Program-made: the position numbers and the translations under genes
Part shown: one piece after another, positions 34,105 through 42,482 of the stretch
How the letters are laid out: each line of letters opens with the position of its first letter
Numbering within the stretch: the stretch's first letter is position 1
Notes under the pieces: generated by a model
The model's database searches: none
The model's input: the letters and a program-made list of their open reading frames with translations, nothing else
Told to the model about the DNA's origin: nothing
Assembly: GCA_015233685.1 (NCBI GenBank)
Contig: JADFXF010000006.1
Location: 539-46,310 of the forward strand
Reading direction: 5' to 3'
DNA length: 45,772 bases
DNA from: Nitrospirota bacterium
Lineage (GTDB): Bacteria; Nitrospirota; Thermodesulfovibrionia; Thermodesulfovibrionales; Magnetobacteriaceae

Positions 34105-35199
34105 TTACTTGATTTCCACGCATGTATGAGGGCCAACCCTGTGGAGGAGTTCCTTCATATCCTCGTCCTCCAGTGCGATACACCCGGCGGTCCAGTCGTC
34201 ATTGCCACCGCCGTGAATCATGATAAGATTCCCCAGCGCGGTATCTTGCGGTGGGAGTTTCATGTTCAGCGTGGCCGCGGTGATGCGTTTATACTGTTCT
34301 ATGGAGATTAGTCCATAACGCAGGCCATCCCACGCATCGAAGGAATTCGGGTAGTTGAGCTGCAGGGAGGGCATTGCGCTGTTTGTATCCGGGTCGAGGC
34401 CAAAGCGGCTTACGGGATTTTTCCTCGCGATGAAATAAGTGCCTTCGGGGGTTTGGCGATCAAATTTTTTCGTCTTGGGATACAGGTCTTTATTAATGAT
34501 CAGGTTAAATTTATCTTCTGCGAATTCCACGACATAATCACCGGCAACGACTTTTTCCCCGCATGAATACATCTGCGGCTCCTCGTCGTCCAGCTTACCG
34601 TGACTTAGGTGGTAGAGGGCGAGGGTATTGGCTTTCTTATCGAGGACAATCACAGCCTCACCGCCAAGGGCCTTAGTGAGGGCATTGCCGGTGCTTTCGA
34701 AAAGATCAAATTTCCTGTTGCCCTTGAGGGTCAGATAGGCGTAGGGACGGGTAATTGTGTGTGTCTCTGCGCGCAGTCCGGTACCTTTGCCAAGGCCGAT
34801 GGAATATTGCTTTGCGGCCTCCCAGCCGCTGTCGTTTCTATTGAATACGGTCAAGGTGCGCAGTTTCTTATTGACGACGATTTTCTTATCGCTGCCGTCA
34901 CAGAAATCAATATTAACTTTGCGTGATAAAAGCGGCTCTGTGGTATTGTCCTGCGTTTCGACCGCCCAGAACTGATGGCCGCGAATATCAAACCTAACCC
35001 ATGTAACGCTGCCATGTTTAGACCTCTGCTCAGGGGTTATTTCCATCCCCCGATAGAGTTGAAACCTGACATCAGAGGACAGCTCCGGCTCATCGTGAAC
35101 CGTTACATTGTCAACCGCGACCATGAGGGTCTCAGCAAACGCGGACGGCAAATAAACCGACGAGGCTAGTAATATCAATAACGCGATAAGTTTTCTCAT
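34105..35199 (-). CDS. L,D-transpeptidase (YkuD) with N-terminal SH3-like part
   Basis: 364 residues. Signal peptide (ALLILLASSVYLPSAFA). Residues about 24-80 resemble an SH3b binding domain (NVTVHDEPELSSDVRFQLYRGM). A YkuD domain is at the C-terminus with His329 in MIHGGG and Cys340 in TAGCIAL, the expected catalytic pair. The family forms or edits 3-3 peptidoglycan cross-links in the periplasm. A conserved Ser/Arg-Gly-Cys motif here reads Ala-Gly-Cys, a mild change. It may instead be a murein-linked lipoprotein anchor enzyme. Confidence 0.85.
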   Translation of the reverse strand: MRKLIALLILLASSVYLPSAFAETLMVAVDNVTVHDEPELSSDVRFQLYRGMEITPEQRSKHGSVTWVRFDIRGHQFWAVETQDNTTEPLLSRKVNIDFCDGSDKKIVVNKKLRTLTVFNRNDSGWEAAKQYSIGLGKGTGLRAETHTITRPYAYLTLKGNRKFDLFESTGNALTKALGGEAVIVLDKKANTLALYHLSHGKLDDEEPQMYSCGEKVVAGDYVVEFAEDKFNLIINKDLYPKTKKFDRQTPEGTYFIARKNPVSRFGLDPDTNSAMPSLQLNYPNSFDAWDGLRYGLISIEQYKRITAATLNMKLPPQDTALGNLIMIHGGGNDDWTAGCIALEDEDMKELLHRVGPHTCVEIK

Positions 35200-35266
35200 A
35201 AACCGATTTTCTACTGTGACAATGAAATTGTAATTGATTCTATACGATTAAAGCAACTGCCTTTAG

Positions 35267-35470
35267 CGGGGCAAACGCATTAGAAATTGCCCCCCTTATT
35301 TTTGTCATTCCGGCTTGTCCGGAATCTGTCCTTATGCCTCAGAATATGCACAATCATCATGAAACTCTCACTAAAGGGAAGATTCCGGACAAGCCGGAAT
35401 GACAGCAAGGGACAAGCCGGAATGATTGAATAGGTATCTTCTGCTCTATTTTTCTAATGCGTTTGCCCTG
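35267..35470. mobile_element. 204-bp non-autonomous inverted-repeat element, family A
   Basis: The left end CGGGGCAAACGCATTAGAAA (35267-35286) differs at one base from the 20-base terminal repeat of the element at 29301. The right end (35451-35470) is identical to its partner. A perfect 10-base target duplication, ctgcctttag, is at 35257-35266 and 35471-35480. The core palindrome is inside, plus a short extra fragment (gacaagccggaatga) before the right end. No coding capacity. It accounts for most of the 360-base gap 35200-35559, and the rest shows no gene. Confidence 0.8.
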
Positions 35471-35559
35471 CTGCCTTTAGCGGGCAGCATAAAGCTAATG
35501 AATTCGATTATCCTATGACTGCATTTTGGCATCAAAACAGAAATCGCCCATGTGTCGTA

Positions 35560-36348
35560 TCAAAAATTTAATACATCCATCCACATGCGAACTGTTGCAA
35601 CTGTTATCACGACCGCGAGGGCCTTCCTCAGAATCGGGGCGGGGATTCGCTTTGTAAACCCCGCACAAAATCTCGCCACCGGTATTGCGCTTACTACCAC
35701 AGCCACCGTCATTACGTATGGAACCTGTCCGGTTATAAGCTTTCCTATCGCCCCTGATATTGACGCAACGAAGGCTATCCCCAAAGTGCTTCCAATAGCG
35801 ACCTTTGTCGGGATTTTTAGTATGTAAATCATCATAGGCGTAAATATATACGCCCCCGGTGCACCAACCATTCCTCCTATAAATCCTAAAGTCGAAGAAA
35901 TCAGGGCTGCCTTCGGTTTGCTGAACTTTATATCCTCCAAAATTATCTCTTCGTCTGATTCCTTATTCGGCAACAACATTACAAACGCCGCAAAGGCCGA
36001 CATTATCGCAAATATCAACAGAAGCGTCTTGCTTGATGAACTATTTGAGTATATAGCGCCAAAAAAAGCGGCAACCACGGCGGTTACCCCCATTATCACT
36101 ACCATATTTTTTAAGACAAGATTATTCTTGTTCTGCACAGACAACCCCGCAAGCGAAGACGCAAACACTACAATTATCGTAATCCCCGATACCGCTTTCA
36201 TGTCGAGAGCCCCCACCCCTATCAACGGTGGAATGTATAATAACATCGGCACAAGGACTATCGCCCCTCCTAATCCCAATAACCCTGAAAGCCCTCCGCC
36301 AACCGCCCCAATTAAAAATAACGCCGCCAACATGCTTACCGAACCCAT
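35560..36348 (-). CDS. TauE/SafE (TSUP) family membrane exporter
   Basis: 262 residues with about eight membrane helices. The two halves share the GGGLSGLLGLGGAIVLVPML and GFIGGMVGAPGAYIFTPMM motifs, the internal duplication of the TauE/SafE fold. The acidic/charged central loop (about 125-145) is cytoplasmic. Members export sulfite, sulfonates or related anions, and the exact substrate cannot be told. It lies 46 bases downstream of the MFS gene in the same direction. Confidence 0.9.
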   Translation of the reverse strand: MGSVSMLAALFLIGAVGGGLSGLLGLGGAIVLVPMLLYIPPLIGVGALDMKAVSGITIIVVFASSLAGLSVQNKNNLVLKNMVVIMGVTAVVAAFFGAIYSNSSSSKTLLLIFAIMSAFAAFVMLLPNKESDEEIILEDIKFSKPKAALISSTLGFIGGMVGAPGAYIFTPMMIYILKIPTKVAIGSTLGIAFVASISGAIGKLITGQVPYVMTVAVVVSAIPVARFCAGFTKRIPAPILRKALAVVITVATVRMWMDVLNF

Positions 36349-36394
36349 TTCATCCCCCTCTGCCTCATATAAATTGCACAGTTAATCGCGCCCG

Positions 36395-37561
36395 TTACAA
36401 AGAAAGTCTGCTCCGGTATGTGATGAATGTTGAAAACATAATCAACAATACAGCAGCGGAAACTATAAACACCTTGCCTATGCCAAAGTAAGCGGCAATA
36501 ATGCCCGACACCAGTGGCCCTGTCGTGTGCCCTATATCCATTATAGAGGCAAAAACGCCCATTGAGGAGCTTAACTGCCCCTTTAGAGACATGTCTCCGA
36601 TTAACGCCGATGTGGCCGAGGTTACTACCGAAATACTCAGGCCAAACGCTATGCTTAGTACCATAGCCGCTATAATACCATTTGCGTAGATTATCAGACC
36701 AATAAATATGGCACATAGCAAAATGCCGACAGTTATCTGGGATGACCTGCCGTATTTATCTGAAAGTTTGCCCATTACAGGCTTGGTCAGGGCCAGCGAT
36801 ATTATCTGCGCTGAAAGCACTGCCCCGATTTCATACGGGTTCATTCCCTTGTTGATTAAATATACCGGCAAAAACGTTTCAAACGTACCATATGAAAACA
36901 AAACGGCGGCTTCAACACCGCCTGTCAGTAAAATTCCCCTGTGGGTAGTCAACTCCTTCAGCGCTTTGACCACATCTGTGCGCGTTGCCTGTACCTTGAT
37001 TATATTGTCCTTAGGCAGTTGTGAAATCAGCACCAGTGTAATAAGACCGCTTACAGAGCATATGAGATAGACAGTGTTAAAGCCAAGCCGCGGGGTTGAC
37101 GCCAAATACCCGACAACAGCGCCTCCCGCTATGGGAGCTATAAACCTGCCCGCTAACGTTGCGCTTGAAAACATCCCCAGGGCCTCGCCCTTTTTCGCCG
37201 CATATGTACTTGATATAAGGGCCATTGACACAGGAATCATTATTGCCGTGGCGAGGCCGTGATAGAATCTCACAAGGGAAAGCAGTACGACATTGACAGC
37301 CAGAAGGTACAACAGAGGGGCCGTAAAAAATATAACAGACGCCACAGTGAGCATCCTCTTGCCGCCGTATCTGTCGGCAAATACACCGGCTAAGGCACTG
37401 CATGTTATACCGGCTATCGGCGATACCGACGCTATAATACCTATTCCCAACGGCCCGACGCCCAGATAGGAAGCATACAGAGGCAATACGGGGCTTTTGG
37501 CCATAGTCGAACTAAAGATGGCAAAGGCTCCAGAAATGCACATCAGCACATACGGTGACAT
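36395..37561 (-). CDS. major facilitator superfamily transporter
   Basis: 388 residues, about 12 membrane segments. Motif A is seen twice, between helices 2 and 3 (GVFADRYGGKRML) and between helices 8 and 9 (GKLSDKYGRSSQ). Size and motif A suit a DHA-type drug or sugar exporter, but no substrate feature is clear. It begins two bases after the HD-domain gene ends, so both are in one operon with the TSUP gene. Confidence 0.87.
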   Translation of the reverse strand: MSPYVLMCISGAFAIFSSTMAKSPVLPLYASYLGVGPLGIGIIASVSPIAGITCSALAGVFADRYGGKRMLTVASVIFFTAPLLYLLAVNVVLLSLVRFYHGLATAIMIPVSMALISSTYAAKKGEALGMFSSATLAGRFIAPIAGGAVVGYLASTPRLGFNTVYLICSVSGLITLVLISQLPKDNIIKVQATRTDVVKALKELTTHRGILLTGGVEAAVLFSYGTFETFLPVYLINKGMNPYEIGAVLSAQIISLALTKPVMGKLSDKYGRSSQITVGILLCAIFIGLIIYANGIIAAMVLSIAFGLSISVVTSATSALIGDMSLKGQLSSSMGVFASIMDIGHTTGPLVSGIIAAYFGIGKVFIVSAAVLLIMFSTFITYRSRLSL

Positions 37562-37563
37562 TT

Positions 37564-38118
37564 TTATGCCTTAGCCATCAGACCTTGAATTTCGTCATGG
37601 TAGGCGATATATCGTCTGAGTGTGATTTCATTTTTGCCGTACTGAGGATATTTAGTCAGAATTTCGACAAACTTATCCTCTGCCTCTTTATCCTTGCTGA
37701 GTTCAACAATACCGTCATAGATAATGTCAACAAGCCTGTCAGCGTAAATGACAATCTTCTCTTCTATGGTTTTAAGTGAATAGTCTTTGACTGGCAGTCC
37801 AAGTTCCCTTGCCTCATCTGGAGTAAGGCCGCCTCTGATGTGTTTTTCCATTATGTCTGTGATGGCGGTTGGCAGCCCCAGCGCCTTACCAAGTTCAGCT
37901 CCTATTTTGCCGTGTTCTATGTCGTGTGTCTCAGACTTGCCGAGGTCATGAAACAAAGCGCCTCTTGCGATAAGCTCCATGTCCATGCCTCCTGCGCAGC
38001 GAACCGCTATCTCAAGAGCCTTTTGAGCAACCTTTACGCAGTGGTCAATGTCGTCCTCACTGACCCCTGTCTGCCGTAATAAATTAATGTCACTTTCTCT
38101 TATCGTATACGCAGCCAT
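37564..38118 (-). CDS. HD-domain phosphohydrolase
   Basis: 184 residues. HD motifs are in order: the His in DDIDHCVKVA, the HD pair in ALFHDLGK, the histidines in IEHGKIGAE and EKHIRGG, and the final Asp in IYADRLVD. These bind two metals. Such small HD proteins act on phosphorylated nucleotides or similar compounds, and no substrate can be assigned. Followed by the MFS gene two bases later and preceded by a 96-residue protein gene four bases before it. Confidence 0.87.
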   Translation of the reverse strand: MAAYTIRESDINLLRQTGVSEDDIDHCVKVAQKALEIAVRCAGGMDMELIARGALFHDLGKSETHDIEHGKIGAELGKALGLPTAITDIMEKHIRGGLTPDEARELGLPVKDYSLKTIEEKIVIYADRLVDIIYDGIVELSKDKEAEDKFVEILTKYPQYGKNEITLRRYIAYHDEIQGLMAKA

Positions 38119-38122
38119 TGTA

Positions 38123-38413
38123 TTAGTCTCTTTTTATCCCGAAATACTGCAGTGTGTCGGATATGGCCTTGTGCATATCCTCTTCGATATGTTTAAACTT
38201 GGCCTTCACATCGTCGTGGATATGTTCGATGTACTGTTGAAGCGCCTCTTTACCATATTTTTCCTCGATCTCTTTACCGTACTCGTAGATTTTAGTAATA
38301 TCGTGACGCTCGGCTTTTTTTGATGGGTCGTTATCCAGCCAATCGTGTACCTCTTTGTACTCCTTCCCTGTTGTTTGCAGACTCTTTTTGTAGTGTATTC
38401 CTACCGGTGGCAT
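38123..38413 (-). CDS. hypothetical small soluble protein
   Basis: 96 residues from ATG 38413, which follows GGAGG by eight bases. A TTG three codons earlier is too close to that site. The sequence is highly charged, with a long helical stretch (YEYGKEIEEKYGKEALQQYI and IEHIHDDVKAKFKHIEED) that resembles a coiled or helical bundle. No family recognised. It is first of a four-gene operon with the HD protein, the MFS transporter and the TSUP gene, so it may serve the HD enzyme. The 281 bases before the start hold no visible gene. Confidence 0.7.
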   Translation of the reverse strand: MPPVGIHYKKSLQTTGKEYKEVHDWLDNDPSKKAERHDITKIYEYGKEIEEKYGKEALQQYIEHIHDDVKAKFKHIEEDMHKAISDTLQYFGIKRD

Positions 38414-38694
38414 TTGCAAGACCTCCTGTTCATTTTAGTTCGATGCTAAAAGCATCACACACAAAACGGCACCAAGCATGTTTCGTTATATTGAGCACCT
38501 TCTTATTCTTACTTCCTTACCGCTCTAAACGCTTCCGCCCCGCACGGGTGCATGATGTTTTAACGCTTTGGGCTTAGACACAGTTAATTTTACAACTAAT
38601 TACAAGGTTTTTTCATTCCTGATCGGTGGGTGGCGCAATCCTAATGCCAGGCATCGCTTAAATCTGCACAGCATTGCCGACGTTGCTGGTTGCC

Positions 38695-40317
38695 TTACTT
38701 TTGTGTTGCTTTAAGAAACAGGCCTATTCCAATGGAGTAGAGTTCACGCAGCCGCTCTTTTGGTAAATTCCGGGTTTCCATAACAACTCGGGAAAATGTA
38801 TATTTTTCCCAGTCTTCCTCAAGCAATGTAATCCCGTATTGTTTCATATTTAAGAAGACCTCCGTGCCCGGGTAAGGGGTTAACAGGCTCAACGTAAGTC
38901 TGGTTGCCCCTAATTCACTTAGTCGCAGACCGAAGTTAATCGTATCTGTTACTGTGTCTTCGGTGTCTTGGGGATGGCCGATGATAAAACCGCAGACTAT
39001 TTGTTTAATTTTCGCCTCATTTGCCGCGATAACGGCGTCTTCGATTTGCTTTAAGGTTGTGCTTTTCTTTATTTTTGTCAGCACTGTCTGATTGCCGCTT
39101 TCTACGCCGAACTGTATTACCTTGCAGCCCGCACCCGCCATAGCCTTTGCCATAGTCGGCGTGAACTGTGCGGCGCGGCAGAAACAGCCCCATTCAATTT
39201 CCATTTTACGGTTTTTTATCTCACTGCAAAGCTCAAAGACCCGTTGACTGTCGAGATTAAAGCAATCGTCATGGAAGTCAAAATATTTATATCCATACTT
39301 AGCTGACACCGCTTGAATCTCATTCAGGACATAATTAACGCTGTGGGTTCGATATGTCCTGCCGGATATTACGGCACACGCGCAATAATTACAGTTAAAC
39401 GGGCAACCCCGCGAGCTTATAATGGAGCCTTTTTGATAATATGAATCCAGGTCAAGCAAATCCCTCGCCGGCCAGGGAATGCTGTCCAAATCAGAAACCC
39501 GCTCCCGAACGCCGTTAGACTGTATGTCCCCGTTTGAATCCAGTGTTACAAGGCCGGGGATTGTCAGGGCGTCGCCCGTCTTTCTGACCAACGCCTCGGT
39601 TAATTCCAGCAAGGTATATTCACCCTCGCCAACGCAGACGTAATCGAAGGCGCCGGATTTCAAACACTCATCAGGCAGGCATGTTGCGTGAGCACCGCCA
39701 ATGACCGTAACGACATTGCTGTTGAATGCCTTAGCAAGTCTGGCGATTAATTCGGCGTTTGGATAGGTCGGCGTTGTGGAGGTGATACCCAAAATTTTTG
39801 GCCTGAGTTTTCTGCATTCGCTGATGATGTCTTCGGGCAGTTTTGCGTTTTGGTGCATATCAAGGATAGATACCGTAAAACCGTTAAGCCGCAAAACGGA
39901 GGCCAAATAACAAAGCCCAAGTGGCGGCGCCGAATATTCGGGGGTTTTTATTGATTTTGAGGCATAGACCGAAGGAAACGGCGGCATAACCAGCAAGACA
40001 TCAACCGAATCCCCGTCGTCCCACTGAACCAGCCCCTTATCTCTAAGCTGCCCGACGAATGCTATGACATCATCGCGTACCGATTGATACTCAGGCTTCT
40101 CTCCTTCACATTCGGACAGGATAGACAAGGCAATGTCTCTGACAGAGTGCTTCCCGTCCAATAACTTCCAGATAAAACTACCGATTTCGTTAAGTTGCTG
40201 TGACGACAACGAGAGGTTCAAGTCCGAGAAAACGACAACAGTCCCGCTTTCCTTATCCTCATGCCACAATTCGGTCAGACGAAAAGGGCACAAGCTATCA
40301 CTATATGGTTTATCCAT
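38695..40317 (-). CDS. PqqD-fused B12-binding radical SAM enzyme, candidate RiPP maturase
   Basis: 540 residues. Residues about 30-100 form a PqqD-like peptide-binding domain (LSLSSQQLNEIGSFIWKLL, DGKHSVRDIA). Residues about 105-240 are a cobalamin-binding domain with LDMHQNAKLP, where His155 is a possible cobalt ligand, and the VIGGAHATCLPDE segment. Residues about 290-480 are radical SAM with Cys305, Cys309 and Cys312 (SRGCPFNCNYC). PqqD-type domains bind leader peptides of RiPPs, and B12-radical SAM enzymes methylate or otherwise alter unactivated carbons. A 39-residue peptide gene lies 71 bases upstream on the same strand. No clear ribosome site precedes ATG 40317. Confidence 0.87.
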   Translation of the reverse strand: MDKPYSDSLCPFRLTELWHEDKESGTVVVFSDLNLSLSSQQLNEIGSFIWKLLDGKHSVRDIALSILSECEGEKPEYQSVRDDVIAFVGQLRDKGLVQWDDGDSVDVLLVMPPFPSVYASKSIKTPEYSAPPLGLCYLASVLRLNGFTVSILDMHQNAKLPEDIISECRKLRPKILGITSTTPTYPNAELIARLAKAFNSNVVTVIGGAHATCLPDECLKSGAFDYVCVGEGEYTLLELTEALVRKTGDALTIPGLVTLDSNGDIQSNGVRERVSDLDSIPWPARDLLDLDSYYQKGSIISSRGCPFNCNYCACAVISGRTYRTHSVNYVLNEIQAVSAKYGYKYFDFHDDCFNLDSQRVFELCSEIKNRKMEIEWGCFCRAAQFTPTMAKAMAGAGCKVIQFGVESGNQTVLTKIKKSTTLKQIEDAVIAANEAKIKQIVCGFIIGHPQDTEDTVTDTINFGLRLSELGATRLTLSLLTPYPGTEVFLNMKQYGITLLEEDWEKYTFSRVVMETRNLPKERLRELYSIGIGLFLKATQK

Positions 40318-40388
40318 TAATAAAAACGACAGCCCCTATCGGGGGAAGACAACGCACCAAAGCACCACCCTCCCTATAGGTACGACGA

Positions 40389-40508
40389 TTAGTTACTGTC
40401 TATGTCCCGTATTTCTTTGACAGTCTCAACCGAAGGCGGCGAAAAATTAGCCGTCAACGGCGGGTTGTTCTCGTTCAACGAGTCTATTTTGGGTTTGTTG
40501 TAAATCAC
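40389..40508 (-). CDS. 39-residue peptide, candidate RiPP precursor
   Basis: Reading GTG 40508 to TAA 40389, the peptide is 39 residues: MIYNKPKIDSLNENNPP (residues 1-17), then LTANFSPPSVETVKEI (18-33), then RDIDSN. A strong ribosome site, GGAGGAGGGAG, lies about six bases before the GTG, inside the end of the upstream gene, whose stop ends one base before. That degree of ribosome-site match argues for a real gene. Ser/Thr/Asn/Pro-rich middle (NNPPLTANFSPPS) with an acidic tail suits a modified core, and the following gene carries a PqqD domain. It matches no family I know. No double-glycine cleavage site is present. A 4-base GC stem with a T run at 40322-40344 is a weak hint of attenuation. 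Confidence 0.65.
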   Translation of the reverse strand: MIYNKPKIDSLNENNPPLTANFSPPSVETVKEIRDIDSN

Positions 40509-40509
40509 A

Positions 40510-41703
40510 TTATGCTCCCTCCTCCGCGAGATTATCACATTTTTCGATATATTTGTCAATAATCTCTGAAATAGTATCTATCTCAAGCGTCTGCGCTGCT
40601 GGTATGTGGACAATATCAGATTTACGTGATACAGTCTCTTCTACAGCTTCAGCTGTCACACACGGTTTTATATTGACCTTTAATTTATTAATAAATGTCA
40701 AATATCTTTCAACAATTTCCTCTGATCTATTATTGTTATCATCAAACTTATGTTTTTTGAGTAATTCTATCATTAGCTTATTTAATTGTATATCCTTACC
40801 ATGAATATTTTTTGCTGTTGTCATGCTCATCCTATCTTCTTGCGTTGTTCGAACATCCCACCAACTATGGTATCCATAGATTAATTCATCATCGTATGTT
40901 GAACTGTAAGTAGTAGAATTATTCCACACAAGCAACTCTCTATTATAAATTTCTTCATTGGTATCTATGAATCTTTTGTCAGCCATCATTTTATAAAACT
41001 TATCAACTTGTTCATTATAGTAATCTTCAAGAATTAAATATGTTTCAAATCCCATAAGATGATGTATTTGTACTATTTTTTTTCCTGCTACTGATCTCAT
41101 TTCACCCTTAGAGAGTACAAAATATCTATGAATCTTGTTTGCCGACTTTTTTGCCGCCCATTTTGCCTGACAAGCCAAATAACCTAGCATGGAATTAGTC
41201 CACCAATGATTAGGATGTGTATTATCAATCGCATAAATTTGAGTTACACTGTCAGGGATCAAATCCAATATGCCTCTTACAGTTTTGATATTCAGAGTAT
41301 TAAGTGGTTCAATGCCCATATGAATAACTATTTTCGCCTTATCAAGAGTATCATTTAATTGTTTTTTCACTTTGTTATCTATTGTTTCAACATGTTTATC
41401 AAATCTTGCTTCCATGTTACCAATTATTTTTTTTGCATCAGTCAGAAAATTAAATATTTCTGATAATATAATACTGTTGACAAGTAGTATTCCACCATAT
41501 GACCACACTTCATCCCACGCTTTCGATAATGACATCTTGTCTTTAAGTAAAATAATAATAAAAGAAACCGAAAGTAGCTTTGCTGTACTTATAGCTTTAC
41601 TCCGTAGTGTAGCCAACATGTCATCTTTTATTACCTTATCACGAATGAAAATATACGGTTTATTATACCATTTTTCTTTTATCACCTTCCCACCATCTGC
41701 CAT
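40510..41703 (-). CDS. AT-rich two-helix membrane protein, unknown
   Basis: 397 residues. Two membrane helices at about residues 37-56 (AISTAKLLSVSFIIILL) and 69-87, then a coiled stretch (about 90-120) and a large soluble domain (about 125-395) rich in aromatic residues. It contains NTHPNHWWTNSMLGYLACQA, KIHRYFVLSKGEMRS and a WNNSTTYSSTY stretch. I recognise no family. Sampled base composition is about 30% GC against about 53% in the following enzyme gene, so it looks acquired. A GGGAGG ribosome site precedes its start, 11 bases after the ABC ATPase gene, and the peptide gene begins one base after its stop. Role could be export, immunity or processing of that peptide. This is inference. Confidence 0.65.
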   Translation of the reverse strand: MADGGKVIKEKWYNKPYIFIRDKVIKDDMLATLRSKAISTAKLLSVSFIIILLKDKMSLSKAWDEVWSYGGILLVNSIILSEIFNFLTDAKKIIGNMEARFDKHVETIDNKVKKQLNDTLDKAKIVIHMGIEPLNTLNIKTVRGILDLIPDSVTQIYAIDNTHPNHWWTNSMLGYLACQAKWAAKKSANKIHRYFVLSKGEMRSVAGKKIVQIHHLMGFETYLILEDYYNEQVDKFYKMMADKRFIDTNEEIYNRELLVWNNSTTYSSTYDDELIYGYHSWWDVRTTQEDRMSMTTAKNIHGKDIQLNKLMIELLKKHKFDDNNNRSEEIVERYLTFINKLKVNIKPCVTAEAVEETVSRKSDIVHIPAAQTLEIDTISEIIDKYIEKCDNLAEEGA

Positions 41704-41714
41704 AACATCCTCCC

Positions 41715-42482
41715 TTAATATAATCGAAATATTCCATCGGATATTTCTCTCTTAATAGCCATCACCTGCTGGAACCTTCCCCCAACCATAGTTAAAACAA
41801 CATTCCCTGATTCCTTCCCTAATTCCCTTGCCAATGTTAAATCGTGTGTAATCATTATGACTGTTGCTTTCATTGCCTTTGCCTCTGATAAGGCATACAG
41901 AAGTACGGCTTTTTTTGTTTGTTCGTCAAGGGCTGATGTAAATTCGTCTAATAATAAAATAGAACCTTTTCTAAGCGCGAGGCATAGCGCTATTGATTGA
42001 CGTTGGCCGCCGGAGAGCATGTTTAGTTGTGTTGTTTTTTTCTCAGCCAGCGGCAGGCCTATTTTTTCTATGGAATCTAACTGTCCTTTCGTTAACGTAA
42101 GCGGATACGGCGTCGGCAGCCACCAGGGTTTCTCTAACGATATTTGAAAGTTTTCGTGAACCGTAAGGTTTGGACACGTTCCAAGCATCGGGTCCTGATG
42201 AACAAACCCTATATGTTTTGCCCTTCGATATGCGGGCCAACCAGTAACATCCTTGCCGTGGATGAACACGCTGCCGGATTTAACCGGTGCCATACCGGCA
42301 ATCGCCTTCACAAGCGTACTTTTGCCGCTTCCATTTCCACCGGTCAGGATTATTGTTTGCCCTTGGAGGACATTAAAACAAAAATTATCCCTATCCAAAT
42401 CCAGAGCAACCACCTCGTTGGGAGTTCCCTCGTTATAGACTACCTTGAGATTTCTTGCTTCTATCACATATGGGGCGCTCAT
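41715..42482 (-). CDS. ABC transporter ATPase (TrpZ-like)
   Basis: 255 residues. Walker A GGNGSGKST (residues about 48-56), signature LSGGQRQSIAL, Walker B ILLLDEFTSALD, H-loop MITHDLTLA. Length and pattern suit amino-acid or uncharacterised-family transporters of the TrpXYZ type. Its start overlaps the permease stop by ATGA, so permease and ATPase are coupled. It is followed by the AT-rich membrane protein 11 bases on. Confidence 0.88.
   Translation of the reverse strand: MSAPYVIEARNLKVVYNEGTPNEVVALDLDRDNFCFNVLQGQTIILTGGNGSGKSTLVKAIAGMAPVKSGSVFIHGKDVTGWPAYRRAKHIGFVHQDPMLGTCPNLTVHENFQISLEKPWWLPTPYPLTLTKGQLDSIEKIGLPLAEKKTTQLNMLSGGQRQSIALCLALRKGSILLLDEFTSALDEQTKKAVLLYALSEAKAMKATVIMITHDLTLARELGKESGNVVLTMVGGRFQQVMAIKREISDGIFRLY

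Noticed and set aside
40322-40344. Intrinsic terminator after the peptide gene
   Set aside because: The stem has only four base pairs. I kept it as a low-interest observation and not as a feature.
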